Shown: positions 1 to 8,830, counted from the first letter of the stretch. The stretch is 64,000 bases of DNA from an uncultured Paracoccaceae bacterium (GCA_947503925.1 CANNFQ010000013.1:1-64000), one strand, 5' to 3'. Numbers and translations: made by a program. The notes: generated from the letters alone by a model not told the origin.

Positions 1-170
1 ACACCCGCATTGTTGGAGGCAAAAGTCAGATCCTTCGTGCCCGCATCCTTGATCGCATCCAGCAGCAGCTCAGGAATGCCACAAAGGCCAAAACCACCCG
101 CAGCAATGAACATACCGTCAAAAAGAAGCCCGTCCAGGGCCGCGGCCGCGTTGGGGTATATCTTTTGCAT
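1..170 (-). CDS. 3-oxoacid CoA-transferase subunit A, N-terminal fragment
   Basis: Read on the minus strand from the ATG at 170, the frame stays open to the window edge and gives 56 complete residues, so the gene is cut off here. The N-terminus carries the glycine-rich stretch GGFGLCGIPE followed by a leucine-rich helix. This is the characteristic start of subunit A of succinyl-CoA/acetate-type 3-oxoacid CoA-transferases (ScoA/AtoD family). These enzymes move CoA between an acyl-CoA and a 3-oxoacid in ketone-body or short-chain acid use, and they need a subunit B that is not visible here. It is read in the same direction as topA, 105 bp downstream of the topA stop, with an 18-bp palindrome in the gap. 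The exact acyl acceptor cannot be told from this fragment. Confidence 0.8.
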   Translation of the reverse strand, partial: MQKIYPNAAAALDGLLFDGMFIAAGGFGLCGIPELLLDAIKDAGTKDLTFASNNAG

Positions 171-253
171 CTTCAACCTCTCCCGCAATTGCTCTGGCAC
201 TGATGCCGCTAGGGAAGGGGAGAGTCAATAAATTGCCGCGTTGCAGAACACAT

Positions 254-271
254 TTTGCAACCGGTTGCAAA
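254..271. promoter_or_regulatory. Perfect 18-bp palindrome, LacI-like operator candidate
   Basis: TTTGCAACCGGTTGCAAA is a perfect palindrome with a central CCGG, the general shape of LacI/GalR-family operators. It lies 83 bp upstream of the CoA-transferase start (170) and just past the topA stop (276), so it most plausibly controls the CoA-transferase gene. TTTGC/GCAAA arms also occur in sites of short-chain fatty acid regulators of the RamB/PccR type, which would suit a CoA-transferase. The regulator is unknown. Confidence 0.45.
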
Positions 272-275
272 TTCG

Positions 276-2873
276 TCAGCTGGCCTTCTTTGCCGCCGGT
301 TTCTTTTTCGCGGCTGGTTTTTTCTTGGCCGGGGCCTTTTTCTTGGTGACCTTCTTGCCGGATTTTGCCGCGCGTTCGTCGATCAGGTCCACCGCCTGCG
401 CCATGGTCAGATCAGCCGGTTCAATTGTGTCGGGGATCGTCGCGTTGATCTTTTCCCATTTCACATATGGCCCGTATTTGCCGTCATATATATTGACGGG
501 GCCGCCCGCCTCGGGATGTTCGCCCAATTCGCGGATCGGCACGGCAGCTTTGCCGCGATTGCCGCGCGATGCGACCTTTTCAGCCAGCAACTGGACAGCA
601 TGGTTCATGCCGACGGTCCAGACATCCTCGATTGTCGGCAGATTGGCATTTGTGCCGCCCTTGAAAGAGGTGTTTTCAGCATGTTTGAGATAGGGCCCGT
701 AACGCCCCAGATTGGCCCAGACATTCACCCCGTCTTCGGGATGTTGTCCGATCAGCCGGGGCAGTTCCAGCAGGCGCAGCGCCTCTGGCAGGCCGATCTC
801 TTCGGGGTTCCAGCCTTCGGGCACACCGGTGCGGGGTGGTTTCTTGTTGTCCTCGGTAACCTGACCGCGCTGCACATAAGGGCCAAACCGGCCTTTGAAG
901 ACACGGATCTCGTCCCCCTGATCCTCGCCAAGGAGTTTTCCATCGGGTGGAATGGCGGACGCTTCGGCCTCGGGATCGGGTGGGCCGAAGGGGCGGGTGT
1001 AGCGGCATTCGGGATAGTTCGAACAGCCGATGAATGCGCCGCCAGAGCGCGCGGTGCGCATCGATAGCCGCCCGGCCCCGCAATTGGGACAAAGGCGCGG
1101 GTCTCCGCCATCTTCCGTTGGCGGGAACAGATGCGGCCCCAGCACCTCGTTGATTTTTTCCAGCACTTCGGTGATGCGCAGATCGGCGGTTTCAGCGATG
1201 GCCGCCGAAAAATCACGCCAGAACTGACCCAGCACCTTCTTATAGTCGGCATCGCCTGCGCTGACCTCATCCAGTTGGTTTTCCAGATCTGCGGTAAAAT
1301 CATAGCCGATATATTTGCGGAAATAATTGGTCAGGAAGGCCGTCACCAGCCGCCCCTTGTCCTGCGGGATCAGGCGGTTCTTGTCTTTCTCGACATAGCC
1401 GCGATCCTGAATCGTCGTGACAATGGACGCATAGGTCGATGGTCGCCCGATCCCCAGTTCTTCCATCCGCTTAACGAGCGTGGCCTCTGTGTAGCGGGGG
1501 GGCGGTTGGGTGAAATGCTGTTCAGGATCGACGGATTTCTTGTCAGCCTTTTCGCCTGCGGCCAGTTGTGGCAGGCGTTTGTCATCATCATCGACAACAC
1601 TGTCATCCTTGCCTTCTTCATAGACGGCGATGAACCCGTCAAAGACCATGACCTGCCCATTGGCGCGCAGGATCACCTGTTCATCCGCGCTGGCCACGTC
1701 GACGACCGTCCGTTCGAGGCGGGCGGCGGCCATCTGGCTGGCCATAGTGCGTTTATAGATCAGGTCATAAAGCTTGCGTTGATCGCCATCGGCAATTTTT
1801 GCAGCGGCCGTATCCACAGACATTTCGGTCGGACGGATACATTCATGCGCTTCCTGCGCGTTCTTGGCCTTGTTTTTATAGATCCGCGGCTGGTCGGGGA
1901 CGTATTTATCGCCGAACTTTGCCTTGATTGCGTCGCGCGCGCCGGTCACGGCCTCGGGCGCCATGTCGATGCCATCGGTTCGCATATAGGTGATTAGACC
2001 GGCCTCATAGAGGCGCTGTGCCACGGACATTGTCTGCCGCGCGCCCATGCCAAACTTGCGGCTGGCTTCCTGTTGCAGGGTCGATGTCATAAAGGGCGGG
2101 GAGGGGTTGCGGGTCGCTGGTTTCGCCTCAACCGATTTGATCGTCAGATCGCGGGAGTTGATCGCCTGCACGGCCATTTCGGCCTGCGTGGCATTTTCCA
2201 GGTCAAATTTATCGAGCTTCTTGCCGGCCAGCGTGGTCAGCCGCGCCTCAAACGTTTGGCCGCGCGGGTTCTGCAGCCGCGCCTTGACAGACCAATATTC
2301 ACGGGCGCGAAATGCCTCGATCTCCATCTCACGTTCGACGATCAGGCGCAGGCAGACCGATTGTACGCGGCCTGCCGATTTGGCGCCGGGCAGCTTGCGC
2401 CACAGCACGGGGGACAGGTTGAACCCCACCAGATAATCAAGCGCGCGGCGGGCCAGATAGGCGTCAACCAGTGGTTGATCGACCTGGCGCGGGTTTTTCA
2501 TTGCCTCGGTCACGGCAGATTTGGTGATGGCGTTGAAAACCACGCGGCTGACGGGTGTGTCTTTCTTGATCACTTTGCGGGCGGTCAACGCCTCTGTCAG
2601 GTGCCAACTGATTGCTTCGCCCTCGCGGTCGGGGTCGGTGGCGAGGATCAGTGCGTTGTCCTCTTTCAGTGCGTCAACGATGGCTTTGATATGCTTTTTG
2701 CTGTCCGACGCGACTTCCCATTTCATGTCGAAATCATCGTCAGGCAGGACCGATCCGTCCTTTGGTGGCAGGTCGCGGACGTGGCCATAGGATGCCAGAA
2801 CGGTGTAATCACTGCCGAGGTATCCGTTTATTTTCTTGGCCTTGGCAGGGGACTCGACGACGACGACTGGCAT
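276..2873 (-). CDS. topA: DNA topoisomerase I (type IA)
   Basis: This 865-residue protein relaxes negatively supercoiled DNA by a single-strand break and passage, through a 5'-phosphotyrosine. The N-terminus (VVVESPAKAKKINGYLG) begins the TOPRIM domain. The catalytic tyrosine sits in the ITYMRTDG motif near residue 300. A tetracysteine zinc finger (CPNCG ... CSNYPEC) lies near residues 595-625. Three GPY(V/L) repeat blocks follow, and the protein ends in a lysine/alanine-rich tail with KKKPAAKK repeats, a common DNA-binding tail in alphaproteobacterial TopA. The ATG at 2873 has a good Shine-Dalgarno sequence (AAAGGA). It follows dprA on the same strand after about 100 bp, a common pairing in bacteria. 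The gene is complete with no anomaly. Confidence 0.97.
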   Translation of the reverse strand: MPVVVVESPAKAKKINGYLGSDYTVLASYGHVRDLPPKDGSVLPDDDFDMKWEVASDSKKHIKAIVDALKEDNALILATDPDREGEAISWHLTEALTARKVIKKDTPVSRVVFNAITKSAVTEAMKNPRQVDQPLVDAYLARRALDYLVGFNLSPVLWRKLPGAKSAGRVQSVCLRLIVEREMEIEAFRAREYWSVKARLQNPRGQTFEARLTTLAGKKLDKFDLENATQAEMAVQAINSRDLTIKSVEAKPATRNPSPPFMTSTLQQEASRKFGMGARQTMSVAQRLYEAGLITYMRTDGIDMAPEAVTGARDAIKAKFGDKYVPDQPRIYKNKAKNAQEAHECIRPTEMSVDTAAAKIADGDQRKLYDLIYKRTMASQMAAARLERTVVDVASADEQVILRANGQVMVFDGFIAVYEEGKDDSVVDDDDKRLPQLAAGEKADKKSVDPEQHFTQPPPRYTEATLVKRMEELGIGRPSTYASIVTTIQDRGYVEKDKNRLIPQDKGRLVTAFLTNYFRKYIGYDFTADLENQLDEVSAGDADYKKVLGQFWRDFSAAIAETADLRITEVLEKINEVLGPHLFPPTEDGGDPRLCPNCGAGRLSMRTARSGGAFIGCSNYPECRYTRPFGPPDPEAEASAIPPDGKLLGEDQGDEIRVFKGRFGPYVQRGQVTEDNKKPPRTGVPEGWNPEEIGLPEALRLLELPRLIGQHPEDGVNVWANLGRYGPYLKHAENTSFKGGTNANLPTIEDVWTVGMNHAVQLLAEKVASRGNRGKAAVPIRELGEHPEAGGPVNIYDGKYGPYVKWEKINATIPDTIEPADLTMAQAVDLIDERAAKSGKKVTKKKAPAKKKPAAKKKPAAKKAS

Positions 2874-2977
2874 GGGAATCCTTTTTAACGACCCGGGCGT
2901 TATGAACGCGCAAGATGTGGCGTCTGTTCAGGAAATGTCAATGCGGCGCGTATTTTTTCGGTTTTGACTCGGCAGCA

Positions 2978-4117
2978 TCAGACCACGCGCGACAACAATC
3001 CGCCCGCCTGACGCGCGATTTTGCCTTCCAGTTCCAGATCAACCAATGCGGGTGAAATCGCTGTGGCCGGGGCCGCCATATCGCGCAGCAACTGATCCTC
3101 TGCTACGGGGGCGGGCCCCAATCGTGACAGGATCTGATCGTGCAGGGCGGCGGTGTCGCGTAGGCTGGGTGCCTGTGGCGGCGCGGGCGGCAACGGGAGT
3201 TCCGGCGCGATGTCGTCCTGGGCTGGTTGGCCCAAAGCCTCGATCACGTCATTGGCGTTGCGGACCAGCGTGGCACCATCGCGCAGTAACATATTGCAAC
3301 CCGATGCGCGGGCATCAAACGGATGCCCGGGCACGGCCAGCACGTCACGCGCCTGATCCAACGCGTTGCCTGCGGTGATCAGGCTGCCGGATTTTGCGGC
3401 TGCCTCAACCACAATCACGGCCTCGGACAGTCCCGAAATGATCCTGTTGCGTGCCGGGAAATGCCGCGCCTGCGGTTGCATGCCCATGGGCATTTCGGAC
3501 AGGCGCAGGCCCTTTTGGGCGATATCATGCGTCAGCTGCGTGTTTTCGACGGGGTAAATGACATCCACCCCCCCGGCTTGGACGGCGATTGTCCCCCCGT
3601 CCAGCGCCCCGTGATGGGCCGCGGTATCAATCCCGCGGGCCAGCCCGGAGACGACGGTGAAACCTTCATTGGTCAAATCCTCGGCTAGGCGTTTGGCCAT
3701 GCGGGTGCCGAGCGATGACGCGTTGCGCGCGCCAACAATCGCGATCATTCGCCGTGTCAGCAAACGCACATCGCCGATGGCCCAGAGGAGGGGGGGCGCA
3801 TCGGCGATATCCGTGAGTGGGTTTGGGTAGAATGCCTGCCCTTCGACAAGCAATTGTGCTCTTGCGTTTTTACCTGCCTTCATCTCGGCCAGAACGACGC
3901 CTTCTGGGCAAATCTGATAGTCGGAAACCCCCGCCGATCTAGCAATTTCTGGTAGGGCTTCCAATGCGTTAGCAGCGTTGCCGTATTCTGCCAGCAGCCT
4001 GCGATATGTTGCTACGCCAACCCGACGAGAGCGCAACAGGCGGAGCCGGTTGACCGTATCCTCTTCCGTGGTGGGTAGGAGTGGGGGGTGAGTGGAAGAT
4101 TGGTGTTTTCCGGTCAT
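2978..4117 (-). CDS. dprA: DNA-processing protein DprA
   Basis: A 379-residue DprA/Smf-family protein, which loads RecA on incoming single-stranded DNA during natural transformation. The Rossmann-fold core is clear: AIVGARNASSLG, then VSGLARGIDTAAHHGAL, VQAGGVDVIYPVEN and the SGLSEAVIVVEA / SGSLITAGNALDQARDVLAVPG stretch. An N-terminal helical domain precedes it, and a C-terminal winged-helix-like domain (residues about 310-379) follows. I chose the ATG at 4117 because GGCGGAG lies just upstream. An in-frame ATG nine codons earlier (4144) has no ribosome binding site. The gene lies upstream of topA on the same strand. Presence of dprA suggests transformation competence but does not prove it. 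Confidence 0.95.
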   Translation of the reverse strand: MTGKHQSSTHPPLLPTTEEDTVNRLRLLRSRRVGVATYRRLLAEYGNAANALEALPEIARSAGVSDYQICPEGVVLAEMKAGKNARAQLLVEGQAFYPNPLTDIADAPPLLWAIGDVRLLTRRMIAIVGARNASSLGTRMAKRLAEDLTNEGFTVVSGLARGIDTAAHHGALDGGTIAVQAGGVDVIYPVENTQLTHDIAQKGLRLSEMPMGMQPQARHFPARNRIISGLSEAVIVVEAAAKSGSLITAGNALDQARDVLAVPGHPFDARASGCNMLLRDGATLVRNANDVIEALGQPAQDDIAPELPLPPAPPQAPSLRDTAALHDQILSRLGPAPVAEDQLLRDMAAPATAISPALVDLELEGKIARQAGGLLSRVV

Positions 4118-4413
4118 CCCGTAAGCTCCGCCGTATTGCCTCATCAGGTCTAGGTCTACAGAGTTAATGAGGTATGAACAGAGCAGCCATCGATGCGAAG
4201 AAAAACCGGTTCAAAAACATAGTAGATTGATCTTATTGGCAATTGTGCCTCACCCTGGTGATAGAAAATCCCTGATGATTTCGAGGACCTGCCAGCGCGC
4301 TCTTCACCTGCCTCCCCATAAATAGCGGGGCGGTGGGGCGGTTCCGGCATGACGGGGTGACGTCGCGCCGGTCGTTGCCACAGATAAACGATTCGTCCGG
4401 GCCGATATTTGCC
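4118..4413. other. Gap upstream of dprA with no supported gene
   Basis: About 300 bases between the iterated repeat (4414-4482) and the dprA start. A 102-codon minus-strand frame crosses it (4156-4464), but it starts with GTG inside the repeat, has no ribosome binding site and does not resemble a protein family I know. The interval is AT-richer near 4190-4280 than the neighbouring genes. I see no tRNA or strong hairpin. It probably contains the dprA promoter and leader. Confidence 0.5.
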
Positions 4414-4482
4414 CGTCTGCAAAACGTCGGCCATGCGTCGGCAAAACGTCGGACCCCATCGCACGGTGGGGTCAGGTTAACG
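4414..4482 (-). repeat. Iterated 11-bp CCGACG element, copy 1
   Basis: Read on the minus strand, this block has CGTTAAC, then GCGATGGGGT, then four CCGACG-like hexamers (CCGACG, CCGACG, CCGACG, CAGACG) whose starts are exactly 11 bp apart (plus-strand positions 4414, 4425, 4436, 4447). A second copy with the same order of parts lies at 28714-28780. It begins 14 bp after the stop of the GNAT gene and points toward dprA. The 11-bp spacing places the hexamers on about the same face of the helix. Function unknown. Confidence 0.7.
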
Positions 4483-4495
4483 AAACGAACGCTGC

Positions 4496-4951
4496 CTAAA
4501 CCGCATATTTCTTGCAAAACTCTTCTTCGGTTTCGCGATAGGTGCGAAATCCCATTGCCTCGTAATAGGCCAGACCACCTGCATTTGTCCGGCCGATCGT
4601 GGCGTCGACATATCTGAGGCCGGCATCCGCGGTCGCCTGACGGCTTACGGCGAACAGGGCCTTGCCCACCCCCTGCCGCGCGGCATCCGGATGGATATGC
4701 GTTCCGATGACCCCCCAGCCCGGGGTCACGCCGTAGATATTGTCCACCACGGCGAGTTTGAGCGATTGCAACCCGATGACGGTGCCATCCTCCTCGGCGA
4801 TGGAGCATCGAATGCGATCGGTCGCCGTGATGTAGTTGTTCAGCACGAAATCTGTATTGTCCGGAGAGATGCGCAGCCCCGCAGCCGTCAACGCAGTCAA
4901 CACAGCACTGATGCCAGCGGCATCTTTCGGGGTTGCGGGGCGGATGATCAT
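4496..4951 (-). CDS. GNAT-family N-acetyltransferase
   Basis: 151 residues with a GNAT fold: N-terminus IIRPATPKDAAGI, the central strand, then the acetyl-CoA binding loop near HPDAARQGVGKALF (the R/Q-x-x-G-x-G/A motif) and a C-terminal NAGGLAYYEAMGFRTYRE segment typical of the family. It transfers an acetyl group from acetyl-CoA to an amine, and the acceptor is unknown. I chose the ATG at 4951 because GNAT proteins usually start with this M-I-I-R-x-A pattern. The ribosome binding site is poor, and an ATG 15 codons upstream is possible. It stands alone, with about 440 bp of non-coding DNA upstream. Confidence 0.85.
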   Translation of the reverse strand: MIIRPATPKDAAGISAVLTALTAAGLRISPDNTDFVLNNYITATDRIRCSIAEEDGTVIGLQSLKLAVVDNIYGVTPGWGVIGTHIHPDAARQGVGKALFAVSRQATADAGLRYVDATIGRTNAGGLAYYEAMGFRTYRETEEEFCKKYAV

Positions 4952-5394
4952 GGGAGGGCTGCCTATTGATGAGGACGCCGGGGGCGCATCAGCCATGCAG
5001 TGTAACTGTGTTCTTGAACACATCCAAGGTGTTGCACAATCAATCGCGGTAACAGGCGCGACGTATCCCCCCCTTTCAAAGTTGCCTCTTGGAGAGAACC
5101 ACAGGCGCGATTTTGAGTGTTCCGGGCATGACCGCGGCATTCGCCGCATATGCGTCGGGTGGATTATCAAGTGATGGTGAAGCAGAGCAGATAGGCTTTG
5201 TAATGCGGACGGCGGCGGCAGCATTGACCAGCCCAAAGCGAGCCCGGCGGGCGCATCCGGCGTTTTGGCTGGTCAATGCTTTTCGCGGGAGAGGATGCCG
5301 CTTCGCTGCTTGGCACCTTGTCGATCAGGTATGATTATCGGCAATTCGGCGAAAGGACCAGCAACGATTTCCGCGAAACCGGTGGACCCTTGTC
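4952..5394. other. 443-bp gap between tldD and the GNAT gene
   Basis: No convincing gene. Short frames on both strands (for example minus 5076-5276, 66 codons) lack ribosome binding sites and family resemblance. The gap contains the long inverted repeat listed separately at 5220-5280. The rest shows nothing I can name. The GNAT promoter should lie near 4960-5100. Confidence 0.5.
5220..5280. repeat. Long inverted repeat (14-bp perfect arms, extended stem)
   Basis: AGCATTGACCAGCC at 5220-5233 is perfectly complementary to GGCTGGTCAATGCT at 5267-5280. With one bulged C the stem continues inward by six more pairs (including one G-T), leaving a GC-rich 20-nt loop. It lies about 115 bp past the tldD stop and has no T-run, so it is not a classical terminator. 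A small non-autonomous element or a structured RNA are both possible. Confidence 0.65.
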
Positions 5395-6816
5395 CTAGGC
5401 TGCGGCCCCGCCAACGGTCAGTCCGCCGATCATCAGGCTGGGCTGCCCGACCCCAACAGGCACCCATTGTCCTGCCTTGCCACAGTTCCCGATGCCGGGG
5501 TCAAGTTTCATGTCATTGCCGATGCCGCGTATCTGTTTCAGTGCGGTCGCCCCGTCCCCGATCAACGTGGCCCCTTTGACGGGTGCGCCAACAACGCCGT
5601 CTTTGACGCGGTAAGCTTCGGTGCAGCTGAACACAAATTTGCCGTTGGTGATATCAACCTGCCCGCCGCCAAAACCGACGGCATAAATCCCGTCTCTCAG
5701 ATCCGCGACAAGGCTTTCAGGGGCCGCATCCCCCGCCAGCATGTAAGTATTGGTCATCCGTGGCATCGGCGCATGGGCAAAGCTTTCGCGTCGCCCGTTC
5801 CCAGTAGGGGCAACCCCCATCAGCCGGGCATTCTGCCGGTCCTGCATGTAACCCACCAGCACGCCGTCTTCGATCAGGGTGTTCTTGGCGCTGGGGGTCC
5901 CTTCATCATCGACGGTGATCGATCCGCGCCGGTCGGGGATCGTGCCGTCGTCCAGTACCGTCACCCCCTTGGCAGCGATCTGTTGACCCATCAGCCCGGC
6001 AAAGGCGGATGATCCCTTGCGGTTGAAATCCCCTTCCAGCCCGTGACCAATCGCCTCGTGCAGCAGGATGCCGGGCCAGCCGGGGCCAAGCACCACATCC
6101 ATCACCCCGGCGGGCGCGGGCTCTGCATCAAGATTGACCAGCGCGATGCGCAAAGCCTCGCGCGCGACCGGTTCCCAATGGTCGCGCCCGATCAGCCCGA
6201 TCAGGCCCGCACGGCCACCGCCACCCATGGAGCCGCTTTCGCGTTTGCCGTTCTGTTCGACGATGACGCTGATATTCAGGCGCGACATGGGCCGCGTGTC
6301 GGTCACCAGCGTGCCTTCGGGGCGGAGAATCAGTACTTCCTGATGCGAGGCTGCGATTGTCGCGCTGACCTGCACGACACGCGGGTCAAGCGCGCGGGCG
6401 AAAGTGTCAATTTCGCGCAACACGTCAATTTTGGCAGGAAATGTCGCCTGCAACATCGGGTCATCATCGCTGTAAAGCTTGCGATTGGTGCCTGCGGGGG
6501 CTGCGGACATGGTGCCCCCACCATCACCCACGGCCAGACGGGCGGTAGAAACCGCCCGTCTCAGCGCATGTTCGTCGATGGTTGTGGCATGGGCGTAACC
6601 AGCGGTTTCGCCTTTAACGGCGCGCAAACCGAACCCTTCGGAGGCGTCAAAGCTGGCGTTTTTGACCCGGCCATCGTCGAAAGACAGCACTTCGGATTTG
6701 CGGCGTTCAAGGAATAGCTCACCATCATCGGCACCTTGCGTCGCCTCTTGCAACAGAGCCAGGGCGGTATCCTGATCAAGATTGGTCTCGAAGGGCAGAA
6801 AAGGGTCAGCAGACAT
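5395..6816 (-). CDS. tldD: TldD metalloprotease (TldD/PmbA family)
   Basis: 473 residues. The zinc motif HEAIGHGLEGD (HExxxH) near residue 250 is the hallmark of TldD, the catalytic subunit of the TldD-TldE protease. In Escherichia coli that complex trims leader peptides of ribosomally made peptides such as microcin B17. The ELFLERRKSE start region and the glycine-rich C-terminus (IGNCGKAGQ, GGLTVGGAA) also fit the family. I chose the ATG at 6816 because AAAGGA precedes it and the start MSADPFLPF fits the family. A start 19 codons earlier lacks a site. It is divergent from coxB. The partner TldE/PmbA is not in the window. Confidence 0.95.
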   Translation of the reverse strand: MSADPFLPFETNLDQDTALALLQEATQGADDGELFLERRKSEVLSFDDGRVKNASFDASEGFGLRAVKGETAGYAHATTIDEHALRRAVSTARLAVGDGGGTMSAAPAGTNRKLYSDDDPMLQATFPAKIDVLREIDTFARALDPRVVQVSATIAASHQEVLILRPEGTLVTDTRPMSRLNISVIVEQNGKRESGSMGGGGRAGLIGLIGRDHWEPVAREALRIALVNLDAEPAPAGVMDVVLGPGWPGILLHEAIGHGLEGDFNRKGSSAFAGLMGQQIAAKGVTVLDDGTIPDRRGSITVDDEGTPSAKNTLIEDGVLVGYMQDRQNARLMGVAPTGNGRRESFAHAPMPRMTNTYMLAGDAAPESLVADLRDGIYAVGFGGGQVDITNGKFVFSCTEAYRVKDGVVGAPVKGATLIGDGATALKQIRGIGNDMKLDPGIGNCGKAGQWVPVGVGQPSLMIGGLTVGGAAA

Positions 6817-6996
6817 GGGAAATCCTTTGGTCCGGGCAACAAGGGCGGAAAAAGCGTCTGTTTGCCGCAACACGGGTTCTTGAGTTGTTAGGCAGGATAT
6901 GGGACATGGGGCGCGATATACAATGGGAATCCGTCGGTTCGCTCGACGGGGCCGCCAGGGATCCGCGCGTCACGCGCCACGATGTTAGGGTAAAAT

Positions 6997-7815
6997 ATGC
7001 GACTGAAAACCTTTGCAACCTCACTGTGGACCACGGCTGGTCTGATCATGGCCGGATCATCGGCGATGGCGCAGGATGTGAATCAGGAACTGGAACTTGT
7101 TGGCGTTCCGCAGCCCGGGGGCACAGGGTTTCAGCCTGCGGCGACAGAATTGGCGCGCGACGTGCAGTGGCTCGACAATATGTTGCTCATCATCATCACT
7201 GCGATTTCGCTATTCGTGACCGGCCTGCTGATCTGGGTGGCTGTCCGCTACAATCAGAAAAAGAACCCGACACCGGCCGGGTTCACCCATAACTCCCCGT
7301 TGGAGGTTGCATGGACCGTGGTGCCGATTGTGATCCTAGTCTTTATCGGGGCGTTTTCGCTGCCGGTACTGTTCAAGCAGCAGGAGATCCCGGAGGCGGA
7401 TATCACCATCAAGGTCACTGGTTACCAGTGGTACTGGGGTTATGAGTATGAAGACGAGGGCGTCGCGTTTGAAAGCTTCATGCTGGCCCGGGATGAGCTG
7501 GAAGAATTCGGCTACAGCCAGGATGAGTATCTGTTGGCCACCGATACGGCCGTTGTCGTTCCGGTTGGAGCGACGATTGTGATGAATGTTACCGGTGCGG
7601 ATGTGATCCACTCCTGGACGATCCCGGCCTTTGGGGTCAAGCAGGATGCGGTCCCCGGCCGTCTGGCGCAGCTATGGTTTGCCGCAGAGCGTGAAGGCAT
7701 CTATTTTGGCCAGTGTTCAGAGCTTTGCGGCAAGGACCACGCCTATATGCCGATCACGGTGAAGGTCGTCAGCCAGGAAACCTATGACGCATGGTTGGCT
7801 GAAGCGACATCCTAA
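6997..7815 (+). CDS. coxB: Cytochrome c oxidase subunit II
   Basis: This 272-residue subunit of aa3-type cytochrome c oxidase accepts electrons from cytochrome c. It has a signal peptide (residues 1-25), two transmembrane helices (about 58-80 and 102-124), and a periplasmic cupredoxin domain. The CuA ligands are visible as H in [13 protein letters not shown] and as [12 protein letters not shown] near the C-terminus. The aromatic patch [13 protein letters not shown], which relays electrons to CuA, is present. It is the first gene of the ctaB-ctaG-coxC run. The start ATG at 6997 follows AGGGTAAAAT. Subunit I (coxA) is not nearby and must be encoded elsewhere, which is common in this group. Confidence 0.97.
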   Translation: MRLKTFATSLWTTAGLIMAGSSAMAQDVNQELELVGVPQPGGTGFQPAATELARDVQWLDNMLLIIITAISLFVTGLLIWVAVRYNQKKNPTPAGFTHNSPLEVAWTVVPIVILVFIGAFSLPVLFKQQEIPEADITIKVTGYQWYWGYEYEDEGVAFESFMLARDELEEFGYSQDEYLLATDTAVVVPVGATIVMNVTGADVIHSWTIPAFGVKQDAVPGRLAQLWFAAEREGIYFGQCSELCGKDHAYMPITVKVVSQETYDAWLAEATS

Positions 7816-7821
7816 CGCGGC

Positions 7822-7883
7822 GATGGGTCAAGACCCATCTTACGACATTGATCCCCCGTAAGATGGGTTTTAACCCATCATAG
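7822..7883. repeat. Paired palindromes between coxB and ctaB
   Basis: Two hairpins fill the gap: GATGGGTC-AA-GACCCATC (7822-7839) and GATGGGTT-TT-AACCCATC (7862-7879). A third, alternative fold pairs ACCCATCTTACG (7833-7844) with CGTAAGATGGGT (7857-7868), 12 perfect pairs. The same palindrome recurs after coxC (10487-10512). No T-run follows, so I read this as an mRNA structural element or dispersed palindromic repeat rather than a terminator. Confidence 0.7.
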
Positions 7884-7897
7884 TTTCCAGGTACTGC

Positions 7898-8830
7898 ATG
7901 AGCGATATCAGCATCCAAGATACACAATACGAGGCAAAAATGGGCGATTACTTTGCCCTGCTGAAGCCCCGTGTCATGTCACTTGTGGTGTTTACCGCCC
8001 TTGTCGGTTTGCTGGTCGCCCCTGTGCCGGTCCATCCGTATATTGGCTTTGTCGGGATCCTCTGCATCGCCGTCGGCGCAGGCGCATCCGGCGCGCTGAA
8101 CATGTGGTGGGATGCCGATATCGATGCGCGGATGAAGCGGACAGCCGGCAGACCTGTCCCGTCTGGCCGGGTCGCTGCGGGTGAAGCACTTGGCATTGGC
8201 CTTGGCCTGTCCGGTTTTGCCATCGTCTTGCTGGCGCTGGCCACAAATTTCCTCGCCGCATTCCTTCTGGCCTTCACCATCTTTTTTTACGCGGTCGTCT
8301 ATTCGATGTGGCTGAAACGGGCGACGCCGCAGAACATCGTCATCGGCGGCGCTGCCGGGGCCTTTCCACCGATGATCGGCTGGGCCGTGGCCACAGGCGG
8401 TGTCAGCATCGAAAGCGTGCTGATGTTTGCCCTGATCTTCATGTGGACCCCACCGCATTTCTGGGCATTGGCCCTGTTTGTGAAATCCGATTACGGCAAT
8501 GCCGGCGTGCCGATGTTGACCGAAACCCATGGCCGCGATGCGACTCGCAAACATGTGATCATCTATACGCTTTTGCTGGTCCCTGTCGCATTGGGGCTGG
8601 GGCTGACATCCATTGGCGGGCCGGTCTATATGGCGGTGGCTGTGGTGATGAACGCATGGTTCCTCAAAGGGGCCTATGACATCTATCGCCGTGATGACGC
8701 GGCCTGCGAGGCAGACAAGCACGCGGTTGAGATCGCAGTTTTCAAAGTCTCTCTCTACTACCTTTTCGCCCATTTCGGTGCGTTGCTGATCGAAGCAGCA
8801 CTGCGCCAATACGGGCTTGGGGGCTGGTGA
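7898..8830 (+). CDS. ctaB: Protoheme IX farnesyltransferase
   Basis: This 310-residue integral membrane prenyltransferase of the UbiA superfamily converts heme B to heme O, the first step to heme A for cytochrome oxidase. The aspartate-rich motif NMWWDADIDARMKRTAGRP near residue 70 binds the farnesyl diphosphate magnesium ions. About eight to nine hydrophobic segments follow, including the conserved WTPPHFWALAL stretch near residue 185. It lies between coxB and ctaG, and its stop overlaps the start of the next small gene (TGATG). Also called cyoE in other bacteria. Confidence 0.96.
   Translation: MSDISIQDTQYEAKMGDYFALLKPRVMSLVVFTALVGLLVAPVPVHPYIGFVGILCIAVGAGASGALNMWWDADIDARMKRTAGRPVPSGRVAAGEALGIGLGLSGFAIVLLALATNFLAAFLLAFTIFFYAVVYSMWLKRATPQNIVIGGAAGAFPPMIGWAVATGGVSIESVLMFALIFMWTPPHFWALALFVKSDYGNAGVPMLTETHGRDATRKHVIIYTLLLVPVALGLGLTSIGGPVYMAVAVVMNAWFLKGAYDIYRRDDAACEADKHAVEIAVFKVSLYYLFAHFGALLIEAALRQYGLGGW

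Noticed and set aside
255..1067. Long plus-strand frames opposite topA
   Set aside because: They are shadows of topA. High GC content leaves many long frames on the opposite strand, and none shows family features.
4156..4464. 102-codon minus-strand frame before dprA
   Set aside because: It begins with GTG inside the 11-bp iterated repeat, has no ribosome site, and its sequence resembles no protein family I know.
5076..5276. 66-codon minus-strand frame in the tldD-GNAT gap
   Set aside because: It has no ribosome binding site and crosses the long inverted repeat, and its composition looks random.
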